Shown: piece by piece, positions 8,646-16,952 of the stretch
How positions within the stretch are numbered: the stretch's first letter is position 1
Layout of the letters: every line of letters begins with the position of its first letter
From: Prevotella sp. tf2-5
Lineage (GTDB): Bacteria > Bacteroidota > Bacteroidia > Bacteroidales > Bacteroidaceae
Assembly (NCBI RefSeq): GCF_900115435.1
Contig: NZ_FOWK01000009.1
Span: forward strand, 102,666 to 166,665
Direction: 5' to 3'
Length of the DNA: 64,000 nt
The notes under the pieces: model-generated
What the model saw: only the letters and a program-made list of their open reading frames with translations
What the model was told of the DNA's origin: nothing
Databases searched by the model: none
Position numbers and translations under genes: made by a program

Positions 8646-9857
8646 TCACCATCGTGACGTAGCACCTCCACCACCGAAGGAGCCTCCTCCGAAACTGCCT
8701 CCACTGAAGCCTCCACCTCCCCACGAGCTGTGTCCGCCTCCGCTGGAACCTCCCCAACTGCCACCGCCAGACGAGTTGTAATCGTAGAAGGGGTTTGAGC
8801 GTAGAGAGGCAACACCTAATACAGCAAGCCACTGGTACTTACGGTTGAGATGCATGAAGAAGGCTATCCATGCTATCATGAAGAGCATGTAAAGCCCCGT
8901 CGTGGCGATAATCTCATTGTCTATCTCATCACTTTGACTGGTCAGTGACGACATCTCCGGCAGTTCTTTCTTCTGCATGGTGGCATAGATTGCTTCAGTC
9001 AGATAGTACATCGCACTGTCGGGCATCTCGGCACGCATGGCTGGTACGACATATTGTTGTTGCAACCGGTGGCACTCCGCATCCGTCAGGTCTGCCTCCA
9101 GACTCCTGCCTGGTGACATATTGATGCTGTGGTCCTGATACCCCACAACAACGACCAGTCCCCGGTCGTTTCTTCCCACTCCGTATTTGTTTCCCACATC
9201 CTGTGCAAAGCGGAAAGGATCGTCATTCTCGATATGGTTGACGACGATGACGACACTCTCAATACCCAGTTCTGTGTCCAGACGTTTCAGTGTCACGTTC
9301 ATCTGGTCTACCGTGTTCTGTGCCAGCACATGATCCGGGTTCGACACATACTGGTTGGCATCCTTCAGATGCGGTATGGGGATGTTCTCCGCATTCCAAT
9401 ACCGCTCCTCGGTACTGCTGCTGACAGTTGATACGGCAGGCTCGTCTTCCTCAAAAGGCATGGAGAAGGAGCAACAGCTGAACGCACCCATCATACCAAT
9501 GGTGAATATCCATCCCCATATATTCCGAGCCTTGCACCATGCTGGGTTCATCTGTTCCCAGACCCTTGTCATCTGCCTGCGCTTGCCCTGATACTCCCTT
9601 TCCAGAGCCTGATAGCGTTTGGAATACTGACGCCTGATGCTTGAGACATTCCAGAAAGACTGTTGTTTCTTCTCCATCTTATAGGAATTCTCCAGTGCGA
9701 TGATGGCGTCATTATATTGATAGGTGAGGGCGTTGAGGTCTGACGACTTCTTCATCAGGGCATTCTTCGGGGTATAGTCATACTTGCGTGTGACCGTATA
9801 GCCTCCCCCTAACAGGAGGATGATGAATCCGAGGAAATAGAAGAAAGTCGTCGTCAT
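8646..9857 (-). CDS. TPM-domain membrane protein with Gly/Ser-rich tail
   Basis: A 403-residue protein. One N-terminal membrane helix (FFYFLGFIILLLGGGY) precedes a basic coiled-coil-like segment (about 35-105) and a second helix (IWGWIFTIGMMGAFSCC). Residues about 150-300 form a TPM domain: VLAQNTVDQMNVTLKRLDTELGIESVVIVVNHIENDDPFRFAQDVGNKYGVGRNDRGLVVVV. A third helix (GLYMLFMIAWIAFFM) leads to a C-terminus of GGGS/GGSFGGG repeats. TPM (TLP18.3/Psb32/MOLO-1) proteins act in repair or chaperoning of membrane complexes. The partner is lemA downstream. It starts 6 nt after aroE. The Gly-rich tail is a common end for this architecture. Confidence 0.85.
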   Translation of the reverse strand: MTTTFFYFLGFIILLLGGGYTVTRKYDYTPKNALMKKSSDLNALTYQYNDAIIALENSYKMEKKQQSFWNVSSIRRQYSKRYQALEREYQGKRRQMTRVWEQMNPAWCKARNIWGWIFTIGMMGAFSCCSFSMPFEEDEPAVSTVSSSTEERYWNAENIPIPHLKDANQYVSNPDHVLAQNTVDQMNVTLKRLDTELGIESVVIVVNHIENDDPFRFAQDVGNKYGVGRNDRGLVVVVGYQDHSINMSPGRSLEADLTDAECHRLQQQYVVPAMRAEMPDSAMYYLTEAIYATMQKKELPEMSSLTSQSDEIDNEIIATTGLYMLFMIAWIAFFMHLNRKYQWLAVLGVASLRSNPFYDYNSSGGGSWGGSSGGGHSSWGGGGFSGGSFGGGSFGGGGATSRW

Positions 9858-9863
9858 AGCGGA

Positions 9864-10610
9864 TTATTTCTCGTGCCAGAACTCCCATGAGGCGAAAGCC
9901 TGCAACAAGAGCATCTCCAGTCCGTTCTTTACATTGGCTCCATATTCGGCACCCCGTTTCATGAACAGTGTCTCGTCAGGATTATAGATAAGGTCGTAAA
10001 GGATGGTGTGACTGTCCATTGCCTCATACGGCAGGTCGGGACATACCTCGGTCTTGGGGTACATACCCAGAGGGGTACAGTTGACAATCACGTTATACTC
10101 TTTCACCACCTCCGGCGTGATACTCTGATACTGAATCGTATCCGGACGCTCATAACGGCTGACGAAGACAGTCTCTAGTCCGAGACTGCGCAGTCCGTAG
10201 TCTATCGCCTTCGAGGCTCCGCCCGTTCCGAGGATAAGCGCCTTTTGGTGCCATTTCTTATCAAGCATCGGCTCAATGCTCTTGGTAAAACCGATGACAT
10301 CCGAGTTATAGCCCTTCAGCTCCGTCTTATTGCCACGATGGGTGACACGGATGACATTGACGGCTCCGATGGCACGTGCCTCCGGAGCGATGCTGTCCAG
10401 GAAGGGTATCACTTTCTCCTTATAGGGGATGGTGACATTGAGCCCTTTCAGTTCGGGGTTAGAGCCCAGCACTTCGGGGAGTGCGTCGATATTGGGGATC
10501 TCATAGTTCTCATACACGGCATCGATGCCTTCATCCTGAAACCTCTGGTTGAAGTAACTGATGGAGAACGAGTGTCCCAACGGGTAACCGATTAGTCCGT
10601 ACTTATCCAT
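9864..10610 (-). CDS. aroE: shikimate dehydrogenase
   Basis: Reduces 3-dehydroshikimate to shikimate with NADPH in aromatic amino acid synthesis. The 248-residue protein begins MDKYGLIGYPLGHSFSISYFN, with the substrate-binding GxPLGHSxS motif. It contains GLNVTIPYKEKVIPFLD (catalytic Lys) and the nucleotide-binding ALILGTGGASKAIDYGL. It ends with a GLEMLLLQAFASWEFW segment typical of AroE. Length is slightly short but complete. It lies between ubiE/menG (13 nt) and the TPM gene (6 nt) in one operon. Confidence 0.94.
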   Translation of the reverse strand: MDKYGLIGYPLGHSFSISYFNQRFQDEGIDAVYENYEIPNIDALPEVLGSNPELKGLNVTIPYKEKVIPFLDSIAPEARAIGAVNVIRVTHRGNKTELKGYNSDVIGFTKSIEPMLDKKWHQKALILGTGGASKAIDYGLRSLGLETVFVSRYERPDTIQYQSITPEVVKEYNVIVNCTPLGMYPKTEVCPDLPYEAMDSHTILYDLIYNPDETLFMKRGAEYGANVKNGLEMLLLQAFASWEFWHEK

Positions 10611-10623
10611 AATTCTTTTCCAT

Positions 10624-11358
10624 TTATTTTGTTGCGAAATACATCGTGCAGATACCGAACGTCAGTCGTTTGAACTGTGCGGTCTGAAAACCAGCCTTCC
10701 TCAGTATCTCCACCATCTGCTCTCCCTGCGGGAATGCCTCGATGGTCTTGGTGAGATACGAATAGGCGGCAGTGTCCTTGGAGATGAGTCTGCCATAGAC
10801 GGGCAGTACCGTGTGGGCATAGATGTGGAAGAGTTGTTTCATGGGGAAAGACACCGGTGATGTCAGTTCGACAATACTCAAATGTCCTCCCTCCCTCAAT
10901 ACCCTGCACATCTCCTGCAGCCCTTTGTCGAGGTCGGCGAAGTTGCGGATGCCGAAGGCTGCCGTGACAGCGTCGAAGGTATTGTCAGGGTAGGAGAGCG
11001 CCGTACAGTCTTCTTTCTCAAACGAGATGACATCCTGCAAGCCCTGTCTCCTCACTTTCTCCCTGCCGATATTCATCATACCTTCCGAGATATCCGCTCC
11101 GATAAGTCGCTGAGGCTTGAGCATCTCTGCGGCAAGGATGGCGAAGTCACCCGTTCCTGTTGCGATATCAAGCATCGTCTGTGGCTGGTAGGGCTGGAGT
11201 TGCTGGATAGCCTTCTTACGCCACCCACGGTCTATGTCCCATGAGAGACGATGGTTCAGCGTGTCGTAGGTAGGGGCGATGTTATCAAACATCTGCTCCA
11301 CCTGCGTAGCCTTGCTGCCCTCATGATAGGGCTTGATCGTCTCTTGCTGGTAACTCAT
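10624..11358 (-). CDS. ubiE: demethylmenaquinone/ubiquinone methyltransferase
   Basis: A class I SAM-dependent methyltransferase that methylates demethylmenaquinone in the last step of menaquinone synthesis; Bacteroidota respire with menaquinone, so the MenG role is inferred. The 244-residue sequence has [24 protein letters not shown], motif [17 protein letters not shown], and [30 protein letters not shown], all hallmarks of UbiE/MenG. Next in the operon after purC (42-nt gap) and before aroE. Confidence 0.92.
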   Translation of the reverse strand: MSYQQETIKPYHEGSKATQVEQMFDNIAPTYDTLNHRLSWDIDRGWRKKAIQQLQPYQPQTMLDIATGTGDFAILAAEMLKPQRLIGADISEGMMNIGREKVRRQGLQDVISFEKEDCTALSYPDNTFDAVTAAFGIRNFADLDKGLQEMCRVLREGGHLSIVELTSPVSFPMKQLFHIYAHTVLPVYGRLISKDTAAYSYLTKTIEAFPQGEQMVEILRKAGFQTAQFKRLTFGICTMYFATK

Positions 11359-11400
11359 TTCAGTTGTTCTAGTTATTCAAGATTATCTAGAGTTTCTAGT

Positions 11401-12348
11401 TTATCTAGTCTTCAAATACTCGCTGACATTCTTCTCGATACGGGCGGCGATATCGTCATTGTCGCTTGCCTTCTCGAACTTCTCTCCGATGATATGCTCG
11501 TAGAGCTCGATATAACGGTCTGAGACGCTCTCTGCATACTCGTCGGTAATCTCAGGCATCACCTGTCCGGGCTCGTTCATGAAATCATGCTCGATGAGCC
11601 ATTGGCGCACGAACTCCTTCGAGAGCTGCTTCTGGGGCTCACCCTTGGCGAGCTTCTCCTCATAACCGTCGGCATAGAAATAACGACTGGAGTCCGGGGT
11701 GTGAATCTCGTCGATGAGATACACCTTACCATCGCGCTTGCCGAACTCATATTTCGTATCCACGAGGATGAGTCCGCGCTTGGCGGCAATCTCCTGTCCA
11801 CGAGCGAAAATCTTGCGGGTATAGTCCTCCATCACGGCATAGTCCTCTGCCGATACGAGTCCCTGGGCGATAATCTCCTCTTTCGAGATATTCATGTCAT
11901 GACCCTCGTCAGCCTTGGTCGTCGGGGTGATGATAGGCTCAGGGAAACGCTCGTTCTCCTTCATACCGTCAGGCAGTTTCACACCGCACAGCTCACGGCA
12001 ACCGTTCTTGTACTCACGCCATGCCGAGCCTGTCAGGATGCTGCGGATAATCATCTCCACACGGAAACCCTCGCACTTCAGACCTACTGTCACCATCGGA
12101 TCGGGGGTGGCGAGCTTCCAGTTCGGACAGATGTCCGTAGTGGCATCCAGGAACTTAGCGGCAATCTGGTTGAGCACCTGTCCCTTAAAGGGGATACCCT
12201 TCGGCAGAATCACGTCGAAAGCCGAGATGCGGTCGGTAGCCACCATCACCATCAGGTCGTCGTTGATGTTATACACGTCACGGACTTTTCCGTGATACAC
12301 ACTCTTTTGTCCTTCAAAATTGAAGTCAGTCTTTGTTAATGCTTTCAT
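11401..12348 (-). CDS. purC: SAICAR synthase
   Basis: Ligates aspartate to CAIR with ATP, giving SAICAR in purine synthesis. The start is taken at ATG 12348 ([45 protein letters not shown]), which gives 315 residues. A longer frame adds 15 residues that overlap phoH. Motifs include GKVRDVY, the ATDRISAFD nucleotide loop, [25 protein letters not shown] and [29 protein letters not shown]. The length matches the longer Bacteroidota type. The start codon lies inside the last 23 nt of phoH, implying coupling. Confidence 0.94.
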   Translation of the reverse strand: MKALTKTDFNFEGQKSVYHGKVRDVYNINDDLMVMVATDRISAFDVILPKGIPFKGQVLNQIAAKFLDATTDICPNWKLATPDPMVTVGLKCEGFRVEMIIRSILTGSAWREYKNGCRELCGVKLPDGMKENERFPEPIITPTTKADEGHDMNISKEEIIAQGLVSAEDYAVMEDYTRKIFARGQEIAAKRGLILVDTKYEFGKRDGKVYLIDEIHTPDSSRYFYADGYEEKLAKGEPQKQLSKEFVRQWLIEHDFMNEPGQVMPEITDEYAESVSDRYIELYEHIIGEKFEKASDNDDIAARIEKNVSEYLKTR

Positions 12349-13303
12349 TGTTATCTTTGTTTTGTTTCTCTTTGTCAAAGCGTTCGTAGGCATTCACGAT
12401 ACGTGTTACCAGTTTGTGGCGCACGATGTCCTTGCGTCCCAGTTCCACCACACCGATGCCCTCTACGTCCTTCAGGATGCGCAGCGCCTCCACCAGTCCT
12501 GAGAGCTGAGTCTTCGGCAGGTCTATCTGCGTCATGTCACCCGTGATGATCATCTTCGTGTTCCATCCCATACGGGTCAGGAACATCCTGATCTGCTGCG
12601 GAGTGGTGTTCTGTGCCTCGTCGAGAATGACCACGGCGTCACTCAGCGTTCTGCCTCGCATGAAGGCGAGAGGGGCTATCTGGATGATATGTTTCTCCAT
12701 CATCTCCTGCAACTTCATCTGTGGCAGCATGTCCTCCAGTGCGTCGTACAGCGGTTGCAGATACGGGTCAATCTTATCCTTCATATCACCGGGGAGGAAT
12801 CCCAGCTTCTCACCAGCCTCTACGGCAGGGCGCGAGAGGATGATCTTCTTCGCCGTCTTCTCCTTCAGAGCCTTTACGGCAAGGGCGATGGAGAGGTAGG
12901 TCTTTCCCGTTCCGGCAGGCCCTACGGCAAACACCATGTCGTTCTGCTCGTAGGCATCGATGAGCCGCTGCTGGTTCTCCGAGCGTGCCTTGATAGGTCG
13001 CCCCGACATGGTATAGCATACGACACCCTCCGGCACCTCGTCCTTCGTGCGATGTCCCTTCACGATGTCCAGGATGTCCTCCTCGTTCAGCGCATTAAAC
13101 CGCAACACGTGCTGGCGCAGTTTCTCGGCACTCTCCTCGAAGGCAGCCATCTGCTCCTCGTCACCCAGGATGCGGATGACATTGTCTCGTGCCACGATGC
13201 GCAGCTTTGGATACAGAGCCCGCAACATCTGCAAATGCCCGTTCCCTGTCCCGTAGAACACGACAGGGTCAATATCCTCTAATACAATATGTTTCTCTAT
13301 CAT
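12326..13303 (-). CDS. phoH: PhoH family ATPase
   Basis: A cytoplasmic P-loop ATPase linked to RNA metabolism and stress. The 325-residue protein starts at ATG 13303 ([21 protein letters not shown]). It has a short N-terminal domain and then the PhoH core, with Walker [10 protein letters not shown] near residue 130, [26 protein letters not shown], and Walker [15 protein letters not shown]. The C-terminus is basic and charged. It heads the seven-gene minus-strand operon and has a consensus promoter just upstream. A frame extension to 13345 crosses the promoter and is rejected. Confidence 0.92.
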   Translation of the reverse strand: MIEKHIVLEDIDPVVFYGTGNGHLQMLRALYPKLRIVARDNVIRILGDEEQMAAFEESAEKLRQHVLRFNALNEEDILDIVKGHRTKDEVPEGVVCYTMSGRPIKARSENQQRLIDAYEQNDMVFAVGPAGTGKTYLSIALAVKALKEKTAKKIILSRPAVEAGEKLGFLPGDMKDKIDPYLQPLYDALEDMLPQMKLQEMMEKHIIQIAPLAFMRGRTLSDAVVILDEAQNTTPQQIRMFLTRMGWNTKMIITGDMTQIDLPKTQLSGLVEALRILKDVEGIGVVELGRKDIVRHKLVTRIVNAYERFDKEKQNKDNNESINKD

Positions 13304-13314
13304 AATAATGGTTG

Positions 13315-13346
13315 CAAAGATACGAATAAGTGAGAAGAAAACCAAA
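13315..13346 (-). promoter_or_regulatory. phoH operon promoter, TTTG-N20-TATCTTTG
   Basis: On the minus strand TTTG (13346-13343) and TATCTTTG (13322-13315) are 20 nt apart. The box lies 12 nt from the phoH ATG. It probably drives phoH through purM. Confidence 0.8.
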
Positions 13347-13453
13347 TTTTATTTGGGTTTTCTCGAACTGAAGTATCTTTGGTGAAACCAAAGTTACGAA
13401 TATTTTGGGAGAAATTCGTTTTTCCGCGAGAAAATTTGTACCTTCGCAGCCAA

Positions 13454-14209
13454 ATGAAGATAACGAAGAATAAATATTTGCTTGGATTCGCCGTGGCAGT
13501 GGTGCTTTTAGCCATTATTAGGGCGGTATTTCCAGGGGTTGACAATAGTCAGCAGACAACAGATAATAGTCAACAGACGGAAATTGACAGTCAAGAAACG
13601 TCAACAGATAACGCTCCCTTGTCAATTGCCAACAGTCGACATACTATTTTTACAGGCAAAAAGCACCGCATTTTAGGTGTCCATAATTATAAGGAGTCGT
13701 TTCCTGACAGTCAGGCAGTGCAGATCGTAGCCGCGGAGAAATGGGGGGTGCGTCCCGTCAAGAACCGTGAGGATGCGGAAAAGCGTATGAAGGAGTTGGT
13801 GTATGTGGGGGCAAGTCCGTACTATCATATCGACCCGTTGTACAGCAGTATTCCGTATCTGGTGCCTCGTGCCGCTGTGTTACTGCAGGACATCGGTCAG
13901 GCATTCTACGACAGCCTGTATGTGAAGGGTGTCCCCTTCAACCAGTTGATAGTTACCAGTGTGCTGCGTACGGAAAACGATGTAGTAAAACTGCGCCGAA
14001 GAAACGGCAACGCAACGGAGCGCAGTTGTCATCTCTTCGGCACGACTTTTGATATTTGCTATAACCGGTATCACCCTGTTACTCAACCTGTTCGTGACGA
14101 CACGTTAAAGTGGGTGTTGTGCGAGGTGCTGAGGGATATGCGTGAACAGGGACGCTGTTATATCAAGTATGAGGTGAAGCAAGGTTGCTTCCACATGACC
14201 GTTAGGTAA
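13454..14209 (+). CDS. DUF5715 family secreted/anchored protein (M15-like)
   Basis: A 251-residue protein starting at ATG 13454 (MKITKNKYLLGFAVAVVLLA), with an N-terminal membrane anchor or signal. A low-complexity Gln/Ser/Asp/Thr linker follows (residues about 33-62), encoded by repeated GTCAACA-like words. The C-terminal domain has SCHLFGTTFDICYNRY and a late CFHMTV, an arrangement like the SxHxxGxxxD and second-His motifs of M15/VanY zinc carboxypeptidases. I recall DUF5715 from Bacteroidales. A role in peptidoglycan is inference. A weak -7 box (TACCTTCG, 13439-13446) is 8 nt upstream of the ATG. Divergent to phoH. Confidence 0.7.
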   Translation: MKITKNKYLLGFAVAVVLLAIIRAVFPGVDNSQQTTDNSQQTEIDSQETSTDNAPLSIANSRHTIFTGKKHRILGVHNYKESFPDSQAVQIVAAEKWGVRPVKNREDAEKRMKELVYVGASPYYHIDPLYSSIPYLVPRAAVLLQDIGQAFYDSLYVKGVPFNQLIVTSVLRTENDVVKLRRRNGNATERSCHLFGTTFDICYNRYHPVTQPVRDDTLKWVLCEVLRDMREQGRCYIKYEVKQGCFHMTVR

Positions 14210-14224
14210 AAGCCTCACCCCCAA

Positions 14225-14245
14225 CCCCTCTCCTTCTGAGAGGGG
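14225..14245. terminator. hairpin between convergent genes
   Basis: A perfect 8-bp stem CCCCTCTC/GAGAGGGG with a 5-nt loop lies between the DUF5715 gene and thrC. Flanks are only weakly T-rich, so it may be a dispersed palindromic repeat serving as terminator. Confidence 0.5.
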
Positions 14246-14250
14246 AGTGA

Positions 14251-15594
14251 TTATCTTGACATGAGGAACGCCTTGAAGTCTTCGAAGTTCTTACTGAGTT
14301 CAACACTTTGTTTCTGACCTCTCATGAAAGCGGCAAGGCGTTCAGGTATCTCAACGTCACCACCGATGATGCGGTCTACAGTCTCCTTGAACTTAGCAGG
14401 GTGGGCAGTCTCGCAGAACACTCCGACCTCACCATCTTTCAGTCCTTCCTGTAAGGCACGATAGCCACAGGCACCATGTGGGTCGAGGGTATAGCCCGTC
14501 TCCTGATAACACTGGCGCATGGTCTCCTCAATCTGTGCGTCACTATAGGTGGCACCACTGATCAGGCTGCTGATGCGCTCGTGGCTCTTGCCGTAGAGGT
14601 CGTAGATACGGGCGAAGTTAGAAGGGTCGCCCACATCCATCGCATTGGCAAGGGTCTGCACGGAAGGTTTCGGCTCGTACTTTCCTGTCTGCAGATACTT
14701 ATAGAAGATATCGTTGGCATTATTGGCAGCAATGAAACGCTTGATGGGCAGTCCCATGGCATGTCCGAACAGAGCGGAACAGATATTTCCGAAATTACCA
14801 GATGGCACACACATCACGAGGTCTTCCTCAATATTTACATTATTACATTTTCCAGTTTTTACATTTTCCTTCATGCGGGCATAGGCATTGAAATAATAGA
14901 ATGCCTGTGGCAAGAAACGGGCGACATTGATGCTGTTGGCAGAGGTGAGTCTCATGTGCTTGTTCAGTTCCTCGTCCATAAAGGCGTTCTTCACCAGTGC
15001 CTGACAGTCGTCGAAGACACCGTCCACCTCCACGGCAGTGATGTTCTTGCCAAGGGTGGTAAACTGGCTCTCCTGAATCTTGCTGACCTTTCCCTTAGGA
15101 TAGAGCACATAGACGTGGATGCCGTCCACTCCGAGGAAGCCGTTGGCAACAGCACTTCCCGTATCGCCGCTGGTGGCTACGAGGACGTTGACCTCTTTGT
15201 CCTCCTGACTCCTGTCTCCTGACTTCTTGATAAAATACTGCAACAGTCTTGCCATGAACCTGGCACCCACATCCTTGAAGGCGAGGGTAGGACCATGAAA
15301 GAGTTCCAGCGTGTAGATATTATCTTTCACCTTCACTACGGGGCAGTCGAACGACAGTGTGTCATAGACAATCTTCTTCAGTGCCTCTGCCTCTACATCC
15401 TCACCGAAGAAAGCATCGGCAACGGTATAGGCTATCTCCTGGAAACTCTTCGTCTCGATGGTGTCGAAGAACTCTTTGGGCAGTTGTTTGATACGTTCGG
15501 GCATGTAGAGTCCCCGATCTTCTGCCAGTCCTTTCACGACGGCTTTCTGCAGGTCGGCAATGGGTGCCTTCCCATTTGTGCTATAGTATTTCAT
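14251..15594 (-). CDS. thrC: threonine synthase
   Basis: A PLP enzyme that converts O-phosphohomoserine to threonine. The 447-residue protein starts MKYYSTNGKAPIADLQKAVVKGLAEDRGLYMPE. It has the PLP-lysine motif HGPTLAFKDVGARFMARLL, the phosphate loop ATSGDTGSAVANGF, the SANSINVARFLPQ segment and VPSGNFGNI. Near residue 240 a short insertion (KENVKTGKCNNVNIEEDL) is encoded by repeated AATGTAA words like those in the nearby spacers. The start overlaps the stop of the ApgM-type gene by 4 nt (ATGA). Last gene of the thr operon. Confidence 0.96.
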   Translation of the reverse strand: MKYYSTNGKAPIADLQKAVVKGLAEDRGLYMPERIKQLPKEFFDTIETKSFQEIAYTVADAFFGEDVEAEALKKIVYDTLSFDCPVVKVKDNIYTLELFHGPTLAFKDVGARFMARLLQYFIKKSGDRSQEDKEVNVLVATSGDTGSAVANGFLGVDGIHVYVLYPKGKVSKIQESQFTTLGKNITAVEVDGVFDDCQALVKNAFMDEELNKHMRLTSANSINVARFLPQAFYYFNAYARMKENVKTGKCNNVNIEEDLVMCVPSGNFGNICSALFGHAMGLPIKRFIAANNANDIFYKYLQTGKYEPKPSVQTLANAMDVGDPSNFARIYDLYGKSHERISSLISGATYSDAQIEETMRQCYQETGYTLDPHGACGYRALQEGLKDGEVGVFCETAHPAKFKETVDRIIGGDVEIPERLAAFMRGQKQSVELSKNFEDFKAFLMSR

Positions 15595-16835
15595 ATCTTC
15601 ATAAATTCGTTCATAAATTCATTTAATCTCAGCAGACCGTAGGAACCATTGACACATGAAACTTCGTCATACTCTTGTACGTCATCGGGCTCAATGCCAC
15701 GATGCCATATCAGGAACGGAACGGGCTGACCGACGTGGATGCGCTGCTCAACAGGTGTCAAATGGTCGGGGAGTACAGCGATACAGACATCATCCTGCCA
15801 GTCCTTCACCTCATGATAGATAGGGGCAATAAGTCGTTGGTCAAGATACTCGATGGTCTTGAGTTTCAAATCAAGGTCACCATCATGACCAGCCTCGTCA
15901 CTTGCCTCCACATGAACAAAGACGAAATCGTCTTGTCGGAGTGCGTCAATAGCAGCCAGTGCCTTTCCTTCGTAGTTGGTATCAGCGAGTCCTGTGGCAC
16001 CAGGAACTTTGATGATACGCAGACCAGCGTATTTGCCAATGCCTTGGATCAGGTCGACAGCCGAGATAACAGCACCACTCTTGATCTCAGGATATTGCTG
16101 CATCAGTGTCTCCATGGACGGACGATAACCTCCGCTCCACGGCCAGATACTATTTGCCTGTCGTTCACCCTTGGCAGCCTTTGCAAGATTGTAAGGGTGT
16201 TTGGCAAGAAGTTCCTGTGATCTCAGGATGAGGTCATTGATGAGGTCGGCAGTTTGTTGAGGGGTGAGACGGGAGTTCTCAGAGTTCTCAGAGTTCTCGG
16301 AGTTCTCTGGTTTTACAAGTAATGGTCTCCACTCCTCATTCGGATGGTCATGGGGTGGGGCACAAACGATGTGCTTGTTACCTCCCTTGATGACCAATAG
16401 GTGACGATATTGAATACCGGTAATGAACCTCACACGGTCACTGCCTAAGTGTTCGTTGAGATACTCAATGAGAACACGGGCATCATCTGTCTCTAAGTTG
16501 CCACCATTATGCGTGATAATTTTTCCATCCTCAATGGTGATGATATTACAGCGGATGGCGAAATCGTCATCAGCCATCTCATAACCGATAGAGGCAGCCT
16601 CCAAGGGACCACGCCCTTCATACACTTTATTTAAGTCATAGCCAAGAATAGCGGTGTTAGCCACCTCACTACCGGGAGGAAACCCTTCAGGTACAGTCAC
16701 TAATCGTCCACAACGACCTTCCTTTGCCAGTTGGTCCATCATCGGCTTATGGGCATATTGCAGCAACGTCTTTCCACCGAGTCGCTCGACGGGAAGATCT
16801 GCCATACCATCTCCTAAAATTATTACTCGTTTCAC
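15591..16835 (-). CDS. ApgM-type phosphotransferase, probable homoserine kinase
   Basis: A 414-residue member of the archaeal-type cofactor-independent phosphoglycerate mutase family (alkaline phosphatase superfamily). MKRVIILGDGMADLPVERLGGKTLLQYA carries the metal-binding DGMAD. FVHVEASDEAGHDGDLDLK and VLPDHLTP hold further metal ligands. It lies between thrA and thrC, overlaps thrC by 4 nt, and no GHMP-type thrB is seen in the operon. In Bacteroidota this family member is known to replace ThrB as homoserine kinase; applying that here is inference from context. An in-frame run of ENS tripeptides near residue 180 comes from a 9-bp tandem repeat. Confidence 0.85.
   Translation of the reverse strand: MKRVIILGDGMADLPVERLGGKTLLQYAHKPMMDQLAKEGRCGRLVTVPEGFPPGSEVANTAILGYDLNKVYEGRGPLEAASIGYEMADDDFAIRCNIITIEDGKIITHNGGNLETDDARVLIEYLNEHLGSDRVRFITGIQYRHLLVIKGGNKHIVCAPPHDHPNEEWRPLLVKPENSENSENSENSRLTPQQTADLINDLILRSQELLAKHPYNLAKAAKGERQANSIWPWSGGYRPSMETLMQQYPEIKSGAVISAVDLIQGIGKYAGLRIIKVPGATGLADTNYEGKALAAIDALRQDDFVFVHVEASDEAGHDGDLDLKLKTIEYLDQRLIAPIYHEVKDWQDDVCIAVLPDHLTPVEQRIHVGQPVPFLIWHRGIEPDDVQEYDEVSCVNGSYGLLRLNEFMNEFMKI
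16273..16308. repeat. 9-bp tandem repeat inside the ApgM-type gene
   Basis: Four head-to-tail copies of GAGTTCTCA (the last two with single changes at the end) code for repeated Glu-Asn-Ser in a surface loop. In-frame, so copy-number change would not shift the frame. Confidence 0.9.
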
Positions 16836-16923
16836 TTCGTAATGATTTTACAATTTAATAATTATAAAATGTAAAAATTACAGTTTGGCATTCTTACATT
16901 TTTAAATTATATCATTTTTACAT

Positions 16924-16952
16924 TGTCAATCGCTAAATATTAGCGATTGACA
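16924..16952. terminator. perfect palindrome at thrA 3' end
   Basis: A 13-bp perfect inverted repeat with a 3-nt spacer (arms begin TGTCAATCGC and end GCGATTGACA). It covers the last codons and TAG stop of thrA. There is no clear U-run after it, so it may attenuate or stabilise the transcript between thrA and the ApgM-type gene rather than end it. Confidence 0.6.

Noticed and set aside
8581..8832. 84-residue N-terminal extension of LemA
   Set aside because: It reads the neighbour's Gly-rich coding DNA in another frame and the octamer array. The membrane helix at 8580 is the natural start.
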